From Bernardetia sp. ABR2-2B (GTDB lineage Bacteria; Bacteroidota; Bacteroidia; Cytophagales; Bernardetiaceae): 64,000 nucleotides of DNA. This document shows positions 23,618 to 33,121 of the stretch, piece after piece; position 1 is the first letter of the stretch; each line of letters opens with the position of its first letter. The position numbers and the translations under genes were made by a program. The stretch covers positions 705,001 through 769,000 of the forward strand of contig NZ_CP147020.1 of assembly GCF_037126435.1 (NCBI RefSeq), given 5' to 3'. The notes beneath the pieces are model-generated. The model did not search any database, was not told the origin of the DNA, and saw nothing but the letters and a program-made list of their open reading frames with translations.

Positions 23618-26600
23618 ATGCAACTAAAATTTTTTCGTATGTGGCACTTACTGGCAGGCGCAGCTCTAACAGCAGGCGCAGTTACTCTTTGGGGGTTTCG
23701 TTCAAAAACAGGGGACGAATGGCTCAAAAAACTAACTGAAATAAATACTACTTTTCAAGATAAATACAGCTCTGAAAGAGTGTATTTACATTTAGACAAG
23801 CCTTTTTACAAGCCTTCCGAAACGATTTGGTTTCAAGCCTATGTTCAAGATGAAACTACTTTAGAGCCTTCAAAAAGAAGTGATATTCTGCACGTCGAAT
23901 TCATTGACCCAAAAGGAAATGTAGCCAAAAAACTTCAACTTATTTTAGAAGAAGGAACGGCTTCTGGAGAATTTGATTTAGGAGAAGATGCAGCAGGAGG
24001 ACTTTATAAAATAAAAGCCTATACAAAATGGCAAGAAAATTTTGTAATAGAAGATAAAACAGTAAAAGACCAAAATGGTAATCCACTTATTTTTGAGAAA
24101 GAAATAACAGTTCAGAAAGTAGTTTTGCCACGCCTCAAAATGAAATTAGACTTTCAGAAAGATGCTTACGGTGCAGGAGATGAAGTAAAAGCAGATTTGG
24201 ATTTACAAAGCCTAACAAACGAGCCTTTAGCAGAAAAAGATATTGATTTTGTAGTAAGTCTAAAAGGAAAAGTTATTTCAAAAGCAAAATCAAAGACAGA
24301 CGACAAAGGAAAAACAACTATTTCTTTCGAACTTCCTAAAAAGCTAGACACAGCCGACGGACTTCTCAATGTTTTGCTTTCTCATAACGGACAAACGGAA
24401 TCTATTTCTCGTTCTATTCCACTTGCCAATACTGTATTTGATTTGCAGTTTTTTCCAGAAGGAGGAGATATTTTAGCAAATACAGAATCAAATGTAGCTT
24501 TTTGGTGTAAAGATGAGTTTGGAAAACCTGCTGATGTGCAAGGAATTATTATAAACTCTAAAGGAAAAGAAGTTGGTAATTTTTCGTCATTTCATAAAGG
24601 AATGGGAAATTTTGAATTTGAAGCCAAAGAAGATGAAACTTATACAGCCAAAATTACAAGTCCAAAAGGAGTAGAAACGACTTACAAATTACCTGAAACG
24701 GTAGAAGTAGGTTATGGATTGAAACTAAACTTTCCTGTTTCAAAATCTGATAAAGAAAAAACGTATGATACTTCAAATCTAAAATTTTCTATTTATTCGC
24801 CTGTTATAGAAGAAGTATTTTTAGTAGGCAAACTGCGTGGAGAAATTATTTTTTCAAAGAAACTTTCTGTCAAAAAAGGAGAGAATACAATCAATATTCC
24901 AACAGATGAAATGCCTATTGGAGTAGCTAATTTTACACTTTTTGATTCTAAAAAAATAGAAAGAGCTGAGCGTTTAGTCTTCTTAAACACAGACAAACAG
25001 CTTAATATTTCTGTAAAATCAAACAAAGATAAATACCAACCTCGTGAAAAAGTTACTTTAGATATAAAAGTTACCGACCATAGAGGAATTCCGATGCCAG
25101 CAAATTTGTCGCTTTCGGTTGTTGATGATAAATTACTTTCTTTTGCTGATGACAAGTCTAGTCATATTCTTTCACACCTTTTACTAGAAGCTGACCTAAA
25201 AGGAGAAGTAAAAGAACCACGTTTTTATTTTGACGATAAAGAAGAAAAATCTGCACAAGCTAGAGATTTACTGATGCTTACACATGGTTGGAGAAAATTT
25301 ACATGGGAGCAAATTCAAAAATCGTCTATCACTCTAAAATATAATGCAGAAAAAGCAATTATTGCAGGTTATGTAAAAACTGAAAACGGAAAGTCAGCTA
25401 AAAATGTAAAAGTAGAAATTCAGGGAAAAGATATTTCTACCAAAACAGATAATAAAGGCTATTTTGAATTTACAAACTACAAACTCTATGAACCTATTAC
25501 TTTAAAAGTTTCTAATAACTCTAAAACAATATCTCAGACTCAATATGTTACAGCCTATTCTCAAAATTATTCAATTCAGTTGTATGATGTAAAGAAGATG
25601 ATGAAGCGTAGAAATGCTTTAGGAGCAGCTCCTATGATGGCAATGCAAGAAATGAGAGCAGGTGGAGCAGTAGAGGAAGATGCAGTATTTGAGGATAAAA
25701 TCGTAATGGCTGAAATGCCAAAAGATGAAATGATAGTAGAAAATAACCCTATCATTGAAGAAGAAAAGGAAGAATTAATGGCAGAAGTAGTAGTAGGTGG
25801 ATTACGACTTGATGATGAGGAATTTGGAGAGTTTGAAGGTTTTTTCAAAGATGAAAGAAAAGAACAAAAACCAAACCTTCCAATAATAACTTATCATCGT
25901 GCTAGAGTTTTTCCTGTTGTTGATTATTCTAAAAAACAAGGCGACACAGAAACTAAAACTGTATCAAGAACTGATTTTAGAAGTACCATTTTTTGGAGTG
26001 GAAATATAAAAGTTGATGCAAAAGGAAAATCACAAGTAGAGTTTTATATGTCTGACGAAATTACTGCGTTTCGTGCTGTTTGTGAAGGAATTGCATCTGA
26101 TGGAGGAATTGGAAGAACGGAAACTGTTTTTTATACACAATTACCTTTTAGTTTAGATACAAAATTGCCTTTGTATATGTCTATGGGAGATAAAATTTCT
26201 ATTCCTTTAATGTTACAAAACAACACTAAAAAAGAAGTTAGTGGTACAGTTTCGGCAGATTATCCTTCTTCTTGGATTCCTGTTTCGGAAAGCAAATGGA
26301 AAAACAGAATTACATTGCAGCCTAAAGAAACAAAGGTGGTAAATATGGATTTCTTGATTGAAAATGAAGCTGGGAAAGGCAAATTTATAGTTCAGTTTGT
26401 AGGACAAGGAGGAATACAAGACCGTTTTGAGCAAGAAGTTGAAGTGTTTGCAAAAGGTTTTCCTGCTGCTATTGCTTTATCTGGAGAAAGTCAAGACAAA
26501 ACCTATTCTTTCGAAATTGCAAGCCCTGTAATGGGAACAAGTAAGGCTACTTTTACGGCTTTTCCTTCTGTTTTGGACGACCTTTTGGCAGGAATTGAAT

Positions 26601-28048
26601 CAATCTTGAGAGAACCGTATGGTTGTTTCGAGCAAATATCATCTTCTACTTATCCAAATCTTTTGGTAATGGATTATCTTTCTATCCAAAAAGATTTGAA
26701 TACAGAACAACAAGCAGCCTTAGAAAAAGCAACAGCCTTGACAGAAAAGGGTTACAAACGTTTGATTTCTTTTGAGTCTAAAGACAAAGGTTACGAATGG
26801 TTTGGGGCAAATCCTGCTCACGAAGCTCTAACAGCGTATGGTTTGATGGAGTTTAAGGATATGCAAGATGTTACTGGAAATTTAGTGGATGAGCAAATGC
26901 TAACAAGAACGACTAACTGGCTCATGGAACGCAAAGATGGAAAAGGTGGTTTTAAACGCAATCCACAAGCATTAGACGCTTTTGGTGGCGCAGATGAAGA
27001 CATCACAAATGCTTATATTACCTATTCACTTTCGGAAGCAGGTTTTAAAGACATAAAAGACGAGGCAGAAGCTGCTTATCAAAATGCCATAAAATCAGAA
27101 GACCCATATTTGATTGGACTTGTAGTAAATACACTTCAAAATTTGAATGATAAACGTTCTGAAAAATTACTTGAAACGCTTATTTCACTTCAAAAAGAAA
27201 CAGGGCAATGGGAAGGAACAAAACATTCCATTACTCGCTCCACAGGACAAGGACTGACAGCAGAAACGACTTCTTTAGCTTTACTTGCAATTATGAAATC
27301 AGAGAAGAAACGAATGAATATTCTTCAAAATGGAGTAAAATATTTAGTAGGTTCTCGTTCGCCTTATGGTGGTTTTGGAAATACACAAAGTACCGTTTTG
27401 GCTCTCAAATCTTTGACGGCTTATGCGAAATATGCACAAAGAACCCCTGAAAGTGGTGATATTGATATTTATGTAAATGGAAAGAAAATCACTACGGCGC
27501 ATTACGAAGCAGGTCAGCAAAATGCTATCGAAGTAGAAAATTTAGGTAAGCATTTGAAGGCAGGTAAAAATACAGTTCGTATCAATTATGTAGGTGTAAA
27601 AGAGCCTTTACCTTATACATTTTCGGCAGAATGGTTTACAGATTTGCCAAAAAGTAGTGATAAATGCAGCGTAAAGCTAGAAACTTCACTTGCAGAAAGT
27701 AAAGTAAAAATAGGCGAAACAGTTAGACTTACGACTACTTTAGAAAACAAAACAAAGGAAGGTTTGCCAATGACAATAGCGATTGTAGGCTTACCAGGTG
27801 GACTTTCTGCACAGCCTTGGCAACTCAAAGAACTCATAGAGAAAAACAAAGTTGATTTTTATGAGATTCGTGAGCATAGTGTAATATTTTATTACCGTCA
27901 GATGACTCCAAACGAGAAAAAAGTCATAAACCTTGATTTGAAGGCAGACTTAGCAGGAGAATACGAAGGAGCAGCTTCTTCGGCTTATCTTTATTATACT
28001 TCTGAATTTAAGGATTGGCAAAAAGGTGTTTCTGTTGTTAGTGAATAA
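23618..28048 (+). CDS. Bacterial alpha-2-macroglobulin with intact thioester
   Basis: The 1476-residue protein has an N-terminal signal anchor (about 8-25), then an MG2-type domain opening with VYLHLDKPFYKPSETIW (about 53-70) and a series of macroglobulin beta-domains. A CarboxypepD-regulatory-like insert lies at about 577-650, and a Met/Glu-rich acidic low-complexity stretch, probable bait or linker, at about 670-745. The alpha-alpha barrel thioester domain has the CxEQ motif CFEQ at 1003-1006. Bacterial A2M proteins trap proteases covalently in the periplasm. The usual partner PBP1C is absent here. No lipobox is visible, unlike E. coli YfhM. The C-terminal receptor-like domain appears complete. 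Confidence 0.93.
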   Translation: MQLKFFRMWHLLAGAALTAGAVTLWGFRSKTGDEWLKKLTEINTTFQDKYSSERVYLHLDKPFYKPSETIWFQAYVQDETTLEPSKRSDILHVEFIDPKGNVAKKLQLILEEGTASGEFDLGEDAAGGLYKIKAYTKWQENFVIEDKTVKDQNGNPLIFEKEITVQKVVLPRLKMKLDFQKDAYGAGDEVKADLDLQSLTNEPLAEKDIDFVVSLKGKVISKAKSKTDDKGKTTISFELPKKLDTADGLLNVLLSHNGQTESISRSIPLANTVFDLQFFPEGGDILANTESNVAFWCKDEFGKPADVQGIIINSKGKEVGNFSSFHKGMGNFEFEAKEDETYTAKITSPKGVETTYKLPETVEVGYGLKLNFPVSKSDKEKTYDTSNLKFSIYSPVIEEVFLVGKLRGEIIFSKKLSVKKGENTINIPTDEMPIGVANFTLFDSKKIERAERLVFLNTDKQLNISVKSNKDKYQPREKVTLDIKVTDHRGIPMPANLSLSVVDDKLLSFADDKSSHILSHLLLEADLKGEVKEPRFYFDDKEEKSAQARDLLMLTHGWRKFTWEQIQKSSITLKYNAEKAIIAGYVKTENGKSAKNVKVEIQGKDISTKTDNKGYFEFTNYKLYEPITLKVSNNSKTISQTQYVTAYSQNYSIQLYDVKKMMKRRNALGAAPMMAMQEMRAGGAVEEDAVFEDKIVMAEMPKDEMIVENNPIIEEEKEELMAEVVVGGLRLDDEEFGEFEGFFKDERKEQKPNLPIITYHRARVFPVVDYSKKQGDTETKTVSRTDFRSTIFWSGNIKVDAKGKSQVEFYMSDEITAFRAVCEGIASDGGIGRTETVFYTQLPFSLDTKLPLYMSMGDKISIPLMLQNNTKKEVSGTVSADYPSSWIPVSESKWKNRITLQPKETKVVNMDFLIENEAGKGKFIVQFVGQGGIQDRFEQEVEVFAKGFPAAIALSGESQDKTYSFEIASPVMGTSKATFTAFPSVLDDLLAGIESILREPYGCFEQISSSTYPNLLVMDYLSIQKDLNTEQQAALEKATALTEKGYKRLISFESKDKGYEWFGANPAHEALTAYGLMEFKDMQDVTGNLVDEQMLTRTTNWLMERKDGKGGFKRNPQALDAFGGADEDITNAYITYSLSEAGFKDIKDEAEAAYQNAIKSEDPYLIGLVVNTLQNLNDKRSEKLLETLISLQKETGQWEGTKHSITRSTGQGLTAETTSLALLAIMKSEKKRMNILQNGVKYLVGSRSPYGGFGNTQSTVLALKSLTAYAKYAQRTPESGDIDIYVNGKKITTAHYEAGQQNAIEVENLGKHLKAGKNTVRINYVGVKEPLPYTFSAEWFTDLPKSSDKCSVKLETSLAESKVKIGETVRLTTTLENKTKEGLPMTIAIVGLPGGLSAQPWQLKELIEKNKVDFYEIREHSVIFYYRQMTPNEKKVINLDLKADLAGEYEGAASSAYLYYTSEFKDWQKGVSVVSE

Positions 28049-28073
28049 TGATAAAAACAATAGATAAAATAAA

Positions 28074-28112
28074 AATGGCTACTTATACGCAATAAGTAGT
28101 CATTTTTTTTAT
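28074..28112 (+). terminator. Alpha-2-macroglobulin gene terminator
   Basis: A 13-bp stem with G-T pairing (28074-28086 with 28092-28104) and a five-base loop is followed by a T-run. Confidence 0.8.
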
Positions 28113-28124
28113 ACTAATAATAAA

Positions 28125-28232
28125 GGTTATCACGGTTATTTTTGTATAACAATAGACTGTTGGATAGGATAAAATACTACTTTTTATGTTCAGACAGGAT
28201 GTCTGAACTACCTTAATACAACCTGATAAGGT
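28125..28232. repeat. MITE/REPIN-like element, copy B
   Basis: It starts GGTTATCACGGTT as copy A does (13431-13550), carries the hairpin GTTCAGAC-AGGAT-GTCTGAAC at 28188-28208, then CTACCT as in copy A, and ends in an imperfect inverted repeat of its start (CCTGATAAGG). The first internal hairpin of copy A is degenerate here. It separates the alpha-2-macroglobulin gene from the Roco gene. Confidence 0.75.
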
Positions 28233-28306
28233 TTAATAATAAAAATTATATTTTCACTATTTTCCTTTCATTCCTCAATGACGAGGTAGTCTCGTTAATG
28301 GTTGAG

Positions 28307-31054
28307 TCACTTCAAATTATCCACAGCATCATCAATATTTTTTGCTAGTTTTTTAAAGTATTTATTTAATAATCTAGCTTGGGGTTTTGGGACATCTGCT
28401 AAATCTTCAAAAGGCATTAAATCATTGATTTCATTCAAATCTGTAACATCATATTCGTTTTTGTATGTTTTGAAAAGCTGCATTTTCTTCAATGTTTCAT
28501 TATTAGTGAAACTACAATCCCTCAATAAAATAGGAACAATCAAATACTTCTCATTCTTTTGTTTGTCAAGCATTATTGTCAATTCCTCTCCTGTACAATA
28601 TTCAGAAGCCAAAAAGTCTGGACTTACTAATAAAATTCCAATAGTAGATTCATTCAATGCTTTTTGTATTTTTTCGTTCCAATCGTCGCCTACTTTAAGT
28701 TCTATATCAGACCAAATAGTTTCGTAATCATTTTTTGCTCCTTGCAAATAAACTTTCAAACGGTTTTCCATAGTTTGGCGTAACCCTCTGTCATAACTAC
28801 AATAGGAAATAAATATTTTCAATGGTTTCTTTTCATTCATAACTCCAGTATTTTTCTTTTGATTAGCTTCTTTGATAAGTGAGCTTTCATCTTGCTCACT
28901 CTCTTCTGAAAAATGACTTTTTCTACTGTCTGTTTTTTGAGGTTCTGAAAGTCTAAATTTTTCAGCAAAATCTTTTACTTCAACTTTTTTGTTGTTCAAT
29001 GTTCTGACAAATTGATTACCATCTTCAATCTGTGGCATTAGCTTTTTTCTATCTACAAACTCCTCTCCATCAAGCGAATAAAAAAACGCTACACTTTCAG
29101 AAGGCTTAGTTTGCGAACCTTCATCTAAAATTTTGTTGAGTTCTTTTAGCACAGCTTCCAAAAGCTCAAATTTACTAGCAGAAATAGTAACTTCTTTCTT
29201 TTCTCTATCAAAAACAACCAATGCTTGACCTTCAAACGTATCACTAAAAATACGTATTCCATCTCTCCACATATCAGTTGCATTACTCAAACGCCCCAAA
29301 CGACTCAAAAAACGCTCTGCAATTCCCTTATGAAAAAATTGAGGTTTGTACGTTATATAAAAACTGTCTTTGTATATCCATTGCGTATGAGAAATATCTG
29401 GTTCTGGTAGATAATGGGGAACAATAAAAGTAGGATTTTCTAAACTCCAATAATATTGCTGTTCCTTACAAAAACAAATTTCAGAACTTACCATAAAATC
29501 AATAAAGATTTTAGCTTCTTCCTTAGAATATCCTTTTTCTACCCAAAGTCTTTTTAAACGATTAGAACTTATTTTTCCATTCTTATCTTTTACTAAACCA
29601 CTCGGTTTTAAGGCTTCATAAATCGCTTCTATTGCCCACGTCTGATTGAGAATAATATTTTTTGAAAGTTTTTCGTCATAATACAAAAAGCCTGTCCGAT
29701 GCAAAAACAAAAGTACCGTTTCGGCTTCCGATTCTTTTATTTCGTACTTCTCACATTCTTTCAAATACTCTTCTTTTGAAATTTCGTTTTTCTTGTCTTC
29801 TTCATTTTCTCTTAATTTCCTTAAATCATCACGCAAATCTGACCATTTTTTAGGAATTTCTGTTTCTACTCTAGCCGATAGCTTTGTTTTGATAGCTTTT
29901 CTAATGGCTTCGTTTAGCTCTTCAACTCCTATTTTTTCTTTAGCAGAAAATTCTAAATAACGTGTCGTTATGCTTTGCTTATATTTTGCATCTCTCAAAA
30001 TATCTATTTGTTCATCTATTTTATCTTGGTCTTTCTCACTTTCTTTATCGCACTGACTATGCACCAAAATTATAGGACTATCAATAGCCAAATCTTGTGC
30101 ATAATCTAACCAATAATTCAAATCTTGACGGATTTCTTCTTTTTGTTCCTCCGTTTCCAATGTCCAAACAATAATATAAACAGCATCTTTATTCAGAAAA
30201 AGACGATGCGTTCCGTGATACACTTCTTGTCCTCCAAAATCCCAAATATTCAATCTTATTTCTTTGTCTTCTTCCAAATCAAAAGGGATATTTTCTTTTA
30301 TTACAATTCCCTCTGTACGGTCGCTAATAGCTATTTGTATTTCTTTTTCCCAATCACCAGTAGGATTCAAAAAACGATTCAAAAGTGTGCTTTTTCCTAC
30401 CATTCCATTACCCAAAATGACTACTTTTATTTCTTTGTTTGGAATGAAATCTTGGTTTTGGTAGTAGTTTCTTAGGTCATTCAAACAACCATCTTTGAGG
30501 TCTCTCAAACTAAGCCACTCTCCAAAGAGTTCTCTAGGTATTAAAGTTTGCTTAAAACTGTTGTATAATATAAGGTTCTCAATTTTAGGATAATTAATTA
30601 TCTCTTTTAGTAAAGAAATATCATTGAGATTTGTCTCAGCCAAATTAATTCTTTTAATATTTTCTCCATTTAGTATTTCTAGCTTTTCTAATGGTGTTTG
30701 GTTAATGAAAATTCCTTCTAAATTAGGATTGTCAAATGATATATATTTAATTTTGTTATTTCTTAAGTCCACAAACCTAAGATACTTTAACTTTTTCAAG
30801 TTTATTTTCTCTATTTTATTTTCACTTAGGTTTAACACTATCAAGTTCTTTAACTCTTCTACTAATGAAAAGTCGCTGAAAGTAGTATTGCGAATATTTA
30901 AACCTATAAGTTCATTTTCTTTATTTAGCATATAACTATTTATTCCTGTCATATCTCGTATTACTTCTAGGCTATTTCTCTCTTTTAATTCAATAGAACA
31001 TTTCTGTTCCAAAAACAAAATTACATCAGGTTTATTTACTTCTTTATTATCCAT
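28307..31054 (-). CDS. Roco protein: LRR-Roc-COR with C-terminal TIR domain
   Basis: The 915-residue protein begins with short leucine-rich repeats (about 45-165). The Roc GTPase follows: P-loop GNGMVGKST at 215-223, switch DFGGQE at 272-277, and a G4-like HSQCDKE at 332-338. A COR region spans about 380-700, with a winged-helix-like part near 440-500. After a polar linker, a TIR domain starts at about 742 (KIFISYCSYDR). Its candidate NADase Glu (E823 or E824) lies in the EYCTGEEL motif. Roco proteins are G-protein dimers; bacterial TIR domains often cleave NAD+ or make cyclic ADP-ribose signals. Encoded 140 bases after a DUF1016 nuclease gene on the same strand, it is plausibly an immune sensor. 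That role is inference. Confidence 0.93.
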   Translation of the reverse strand: MDNKEVNKPDVILFLEQKCSIELKERNSLEVIRDMTGINSYMLNKENELIGLNIRNTTFSDFSLVEELKNLIVLNLSENKIEKINLKKLKYLRFVDLRNNKIKYISFDNPNLEGIFINQTPLEKLEILNGENIKRINLAETNLNDISLLKEIINYPKIENLILYNSFKQTLIPRELFGEWLSLRDLKDGCLNDLRNYYQNQDFIPNKEIKVVILGNGMVGKSTLLNRFLNPTGDWEKEIQIAISDRTEGIVIKENIPFDLEEDKEIRLNIWDFGGQEVYHGTHRLFLNKDAVYIIVWTLETEEQKEEIRQDLNYWLDYAQDLAIDSPIILVHSQCDKESEKDQDKIDEQIDILRDAKYKQSITTRYLEFSAKEKIGVEELNEAIRKAIKTKLSARVETEIPKKWSDLRDDLRKLRENEEDKKNEISKEEYLKECEKYEIKESEAETVLLFLHRTGFLYYDEKLSKNIILNQTWAIEAIYEALKPSGLVKDKNGKISSNRLKRLWVEKGYSKEEAKIFIDFMVSSEICFCKEQQYYWSLENPTFIVPHYLPEPDISHTQWIYKDSFYITYKPQFFHKGIAERFLSRLGRLSNATDMWRDGIRIFSDTFEGQALVVFDREKKEVTISASKFELLEAVLKELNKILDEGSQTKPSESVAFFYSLDGEEFVDRKKLMPQIEDGNQFVRTLNNKKVEVKDFAEKFRLSEPQKTDSRKSHFSEESEQDESSLIKEANQKKNTGVMNEKKPLKIFISYCSYDRGLRQTMENRLKVYLQGAKNDYETIWSDIELKVGDDWNEKIQKALNESTIGILLVSPDFLASEYCTGEELTIMLDKQKNEKYLIVPILLRDCSFTNNETLKKMQLFKTYKNEYDVTDLNEINDLMPFEDLADVPKPQARLLNKYFKKLAKNIDDAVDNLK

Positions 31055-31108
31055 TAACTGTATTTTTAGATTTTTTGTAAGCTAATAAAGAACGCAACTA
31101 TTTTTATA

Positions 31109-31181
31109 AAAACAAAATGGTTTTTGGTGTTTTTTATTGGTAAAGTAACCGTCGTTTAGGCTTTTAGCCGTAAACGAGGTT
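31109..31181. repeat. Repeat block between the DUF1016 and Roco genes
   Basis: AAAACAAAATGGTTTTT (31109-31125) and AACCGTCGTT (31147-31156) recur in the same order upstream of the DUF1016 gene at 32216-32246. The block also holds an imperfect palindrome: AACCGTCGTTTAGGCT (31147-31162) pairs with AGCCGTAAACGAGGTT (31166-31181), 14 bases beyond the DUF1016 stop. Confidence 0.65.
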
Positions 31182-31194
31182 TTAGCTTTTAAGA

Positions 31195-32166
31195 TTACTC
31201 ATTCTCAAAAAGCTCGTGAAGTTTTTGTCGTAATAGTTTTTTGTCTAAAAGTTTGGTTTCGTATTCAGACACCAGCGTGGGCGAAAGATTGCGACTTAGG
31301 GCATATTCTACTACTTCGCTGTCTTTTGTTTTGCAAAGAATAATACCTACACTTGGGTTTTCGTGGTCTTTTTTTACATCTCTGTCTAAGGCTTCCAAAT
31401 AGAAATTCATTTTTCCTAAATATTCAGGTTTGAAGTCTGTAATTTTGAGTTCTATCGCTACCAAACAACGCAGTTCTCTATGAAAGAAAAGCAAATCAAT
31501 ATAAAAATCTTGATTTCCTACCTGTATTTTGTATTCTTCATCAAGAAGTAAAAAATCCTTTCCAAACTCCAATACAAATTTTTTGAGGTTTTTGAGAATA
31601 GATTTTTGTAAGTCGTATTCAGAAAAATTATCTTTCAGATTAAGAAATTCTACTACATAATTATCCAAAAAAACTTCCTTTATGCGTGGATAAAGTTGCT
31701 CTGCTGTAAGGCTACTTTGTGTATTGCTCAACATTGCTCTTTCGTAATAAGCACTATCAATTTGTCTTTCTAGTTCTCGTTTGCTGTACCGTTCTTGCAA
31801 ACATTTTTTGAGATAAAACTCTTTTTCTTCTACTGTTTTTGTCTTGGATAAAATAAGTAAATTGTTTGTCCAGCTAATTTCTCGTACCAGTGGTGCGAGT
31901 TTTTTATTTTGATAATATTCTTCATAAAACTGCTTCATTCTCCACAAATTACTTGCAGTAAATCCTCTCAAATTGGGTTCTTTTTCTGAAATATAATTGG
32001 CTAGTTCTTTTACTGCACTTTTGCCCCATTCTGTACGCTTGGTTTTGAGATAAATATATTCTCCGACTTTCCAATACAATCCTACTAAAGCCTTGTTTAT
32101 GATAGAATAGGTTTGGTTTTTAGATTGTGAAATTAAATGTATTACTTCTTCAAAGTCTTTTTTCAT
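31195..32166 (-). CDS. DUF1016/YhcG family PD-(D/E)XK nuclease
   Basis: The 323-residue protein has the two-part YhcG plan. The N-terminal DUF1016 helical domain (about 5-155) contains YWKVGEYIYLK and GFTASNLWRMKQFYEEY. The C-terminal PD-(D/E)XK nuclease domain (about 175-310) shows the catalytic Asp224 (FYIDLLFFHR) and the ExK pair Glu239-Lys241 (AIELKI), then KPEYLGKMNFYLEAL. Members are common in defence islands and near restriction systems, but their target is not established. The gene precedes the Roco-TIR gene on the same strand. Two similar non-coding blocks flank it, which may mean mobility or shared control. Confidence 0.92.
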   Translation of the reverse strand: MKKDFEEVIHLISQSKNQTYSIINKALVGLYWKVGEYIYLKTKRTEWGKSAVKELANYISEKEPNLRGFTASNLWRMKQFYEEYYQNKKLAPLVREISWTNNLLILSKTKTVEEKEFYLKKCLQERYSKRELERQIDSAYYERAMLSNTQSSLTAEQLYPRIKEVFLDNYVVEFLNLKDNFSEYDLQKSILKNLKKFVLEFGKDFLLLDEEYKIQVGNQDFYIDLLFFHRELRCLVAIELKITDFKPEYLGKMNFYLEALDRDVKKDHENPSVGIILCKTKDSEVVEYALSRNLSPTLVSEYETKLLDKKLLRQKLHELFENE

Positions 32167-32215
32167 TGTCTTCTTTTTGTTTTTATTTCTCTATTCAAGA
32201 ACGGTGTTTTTTGAG

Positions 32216-32246
32216 AAAAAACAAAATGGTTTTTTCAACCGTCGTT
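32216..32246. repeat. Second copy of the repeat block flanking the DUF1016 gene
   Basis: AAAAACAAAATGGTTTTTTC is followed directly by AACCGTCGTT, matching the parts at 31109-31125 and 31147-31156. With the first copy it brackets the DUF1016 gene as direct repeats. Confidence 0.6.
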
Positions 32247-32280
32247 GAGATTTTGTCATCAAAGGAAGTTATTTGAATAC

Positions 32281-32317
32281 AAAACGGCTATCCATTTTTT
32301 TATGAGTAGCCGTTTTT
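32281..32317 (-). terminator. Terminator of the lipoprotein gene at 32343
   Basis: The arms AAAACGGCTA (32281-32290) and TAGCCGTTTT pair around a loop. On the minus strand the hairpin lies just after the stop codon of the lipoprotein gene and is followed by A/T-rich sequence with a weak T-run. Confidence 0.6.
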
Positions 32318-32342
32318 TACTTTCTAAAAATTTAAAATACGA

Positions 32343-33008
32343 TTAATCTACATCGTATTCTTTCAAATAAATATTTAATTTTCCATCCATTGATACAGCC
32401 ACAGAGCCTATTCCTTTCAAATAGTAATTTTTCATGGTAGTTTTTCCATCTTCATCTACTGTTTCTATCAACAAACAATCTGTATATTTCTTAGTTGGTG
32501 TTTCTACAGTTGCATCCATAGATGTTACTTTATAGTTCATGCCTTCAAAGACAGTCCACGTTTTGCCCATATCAATATCAGCAGGAAGAGCTAAAAATTC
32601 TTTTTCTCCCTTCTCAATATAAGGAGAGATAGAATATATATTTCCCTCGTCATCTGTACGTGCGTAGGTGGTAGAAAGCTCTGTTCCGTCTTTGTAGGTT
32701 TGTTTTATGGTAAGATAGTCTTTTCCATTTTTGGTATATCCTTCATCTAAAACTTTTGTAGTATATTCTTTCGCCTCTGCGTATTCTGATTTTGTGGTAG
32801 CATGAGTCCAAGAGTTGCCTTCCTTGATAGGAAAATATTCACTTTCAGAGGAAAACATACTGGTCGTAGAAGAAGATTCTGATTCTGTTGCTTCTGCTGA
32901 AGTAATTTCTTCAGTAGAACTGTCTGTTGTATTTTGTTCTTTCTTTTCTCCCTGACAAGAAAAACATATCAAGATAAAAAGTAGGAAAACGTAATTTTGG
33001 TGTTTCAT
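32343..33008 (-). CDS. Hypothetical lipoprotein
   Basis: The 221-residue product has a lipoprotein signal with lipobox CFSC (Cys18). A Ser/Thr/Glu-rich disordered spacer (about 20-55) carries the anchor away from the folded part. The mature domain begins YFPIKEGNSWTHA, a phrase typical of Bacteroidota proteins whose beta-rich domain starts 'yfPl.eGn.W.Y'. Alternating strands follow to the end, including a GKTWTVFEG segment. No catalytic motif is visible. Probably a periplasmic or surface beta-rich binding protein of unknown role. Confidence 0.7.
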   Translation of the reverse strand: MKHQNYVFLLFILICFSCQGEKKEQNTTDSSTEEITSAEATESESSSTTSMFSSESEYFPIKEGNSWTHATTKSEYAEAKEYTTKVLDEGYTKNGKDYLTIKQTYKDGTELSTTYARTDDEGNIYSISPYIEKGEKEFLALPADIDMGKTWTVFEGMNYKVTSMDATVETPTKKYTDCLLIETVDEDGKTTMKNYYLKGIGSVAVSMDGKLNIYLKEYDVD

Positions 33009-33121
33009 TAAAAAGATAATTAAAGTGTATAAATTATGTTTGCTCTAATATACATTTTTTTGTAAAAAATTAGTTCATAAGCTACTATTTTTCAAAAGAA
33101 AATAATTAAATCAAACAGCTC

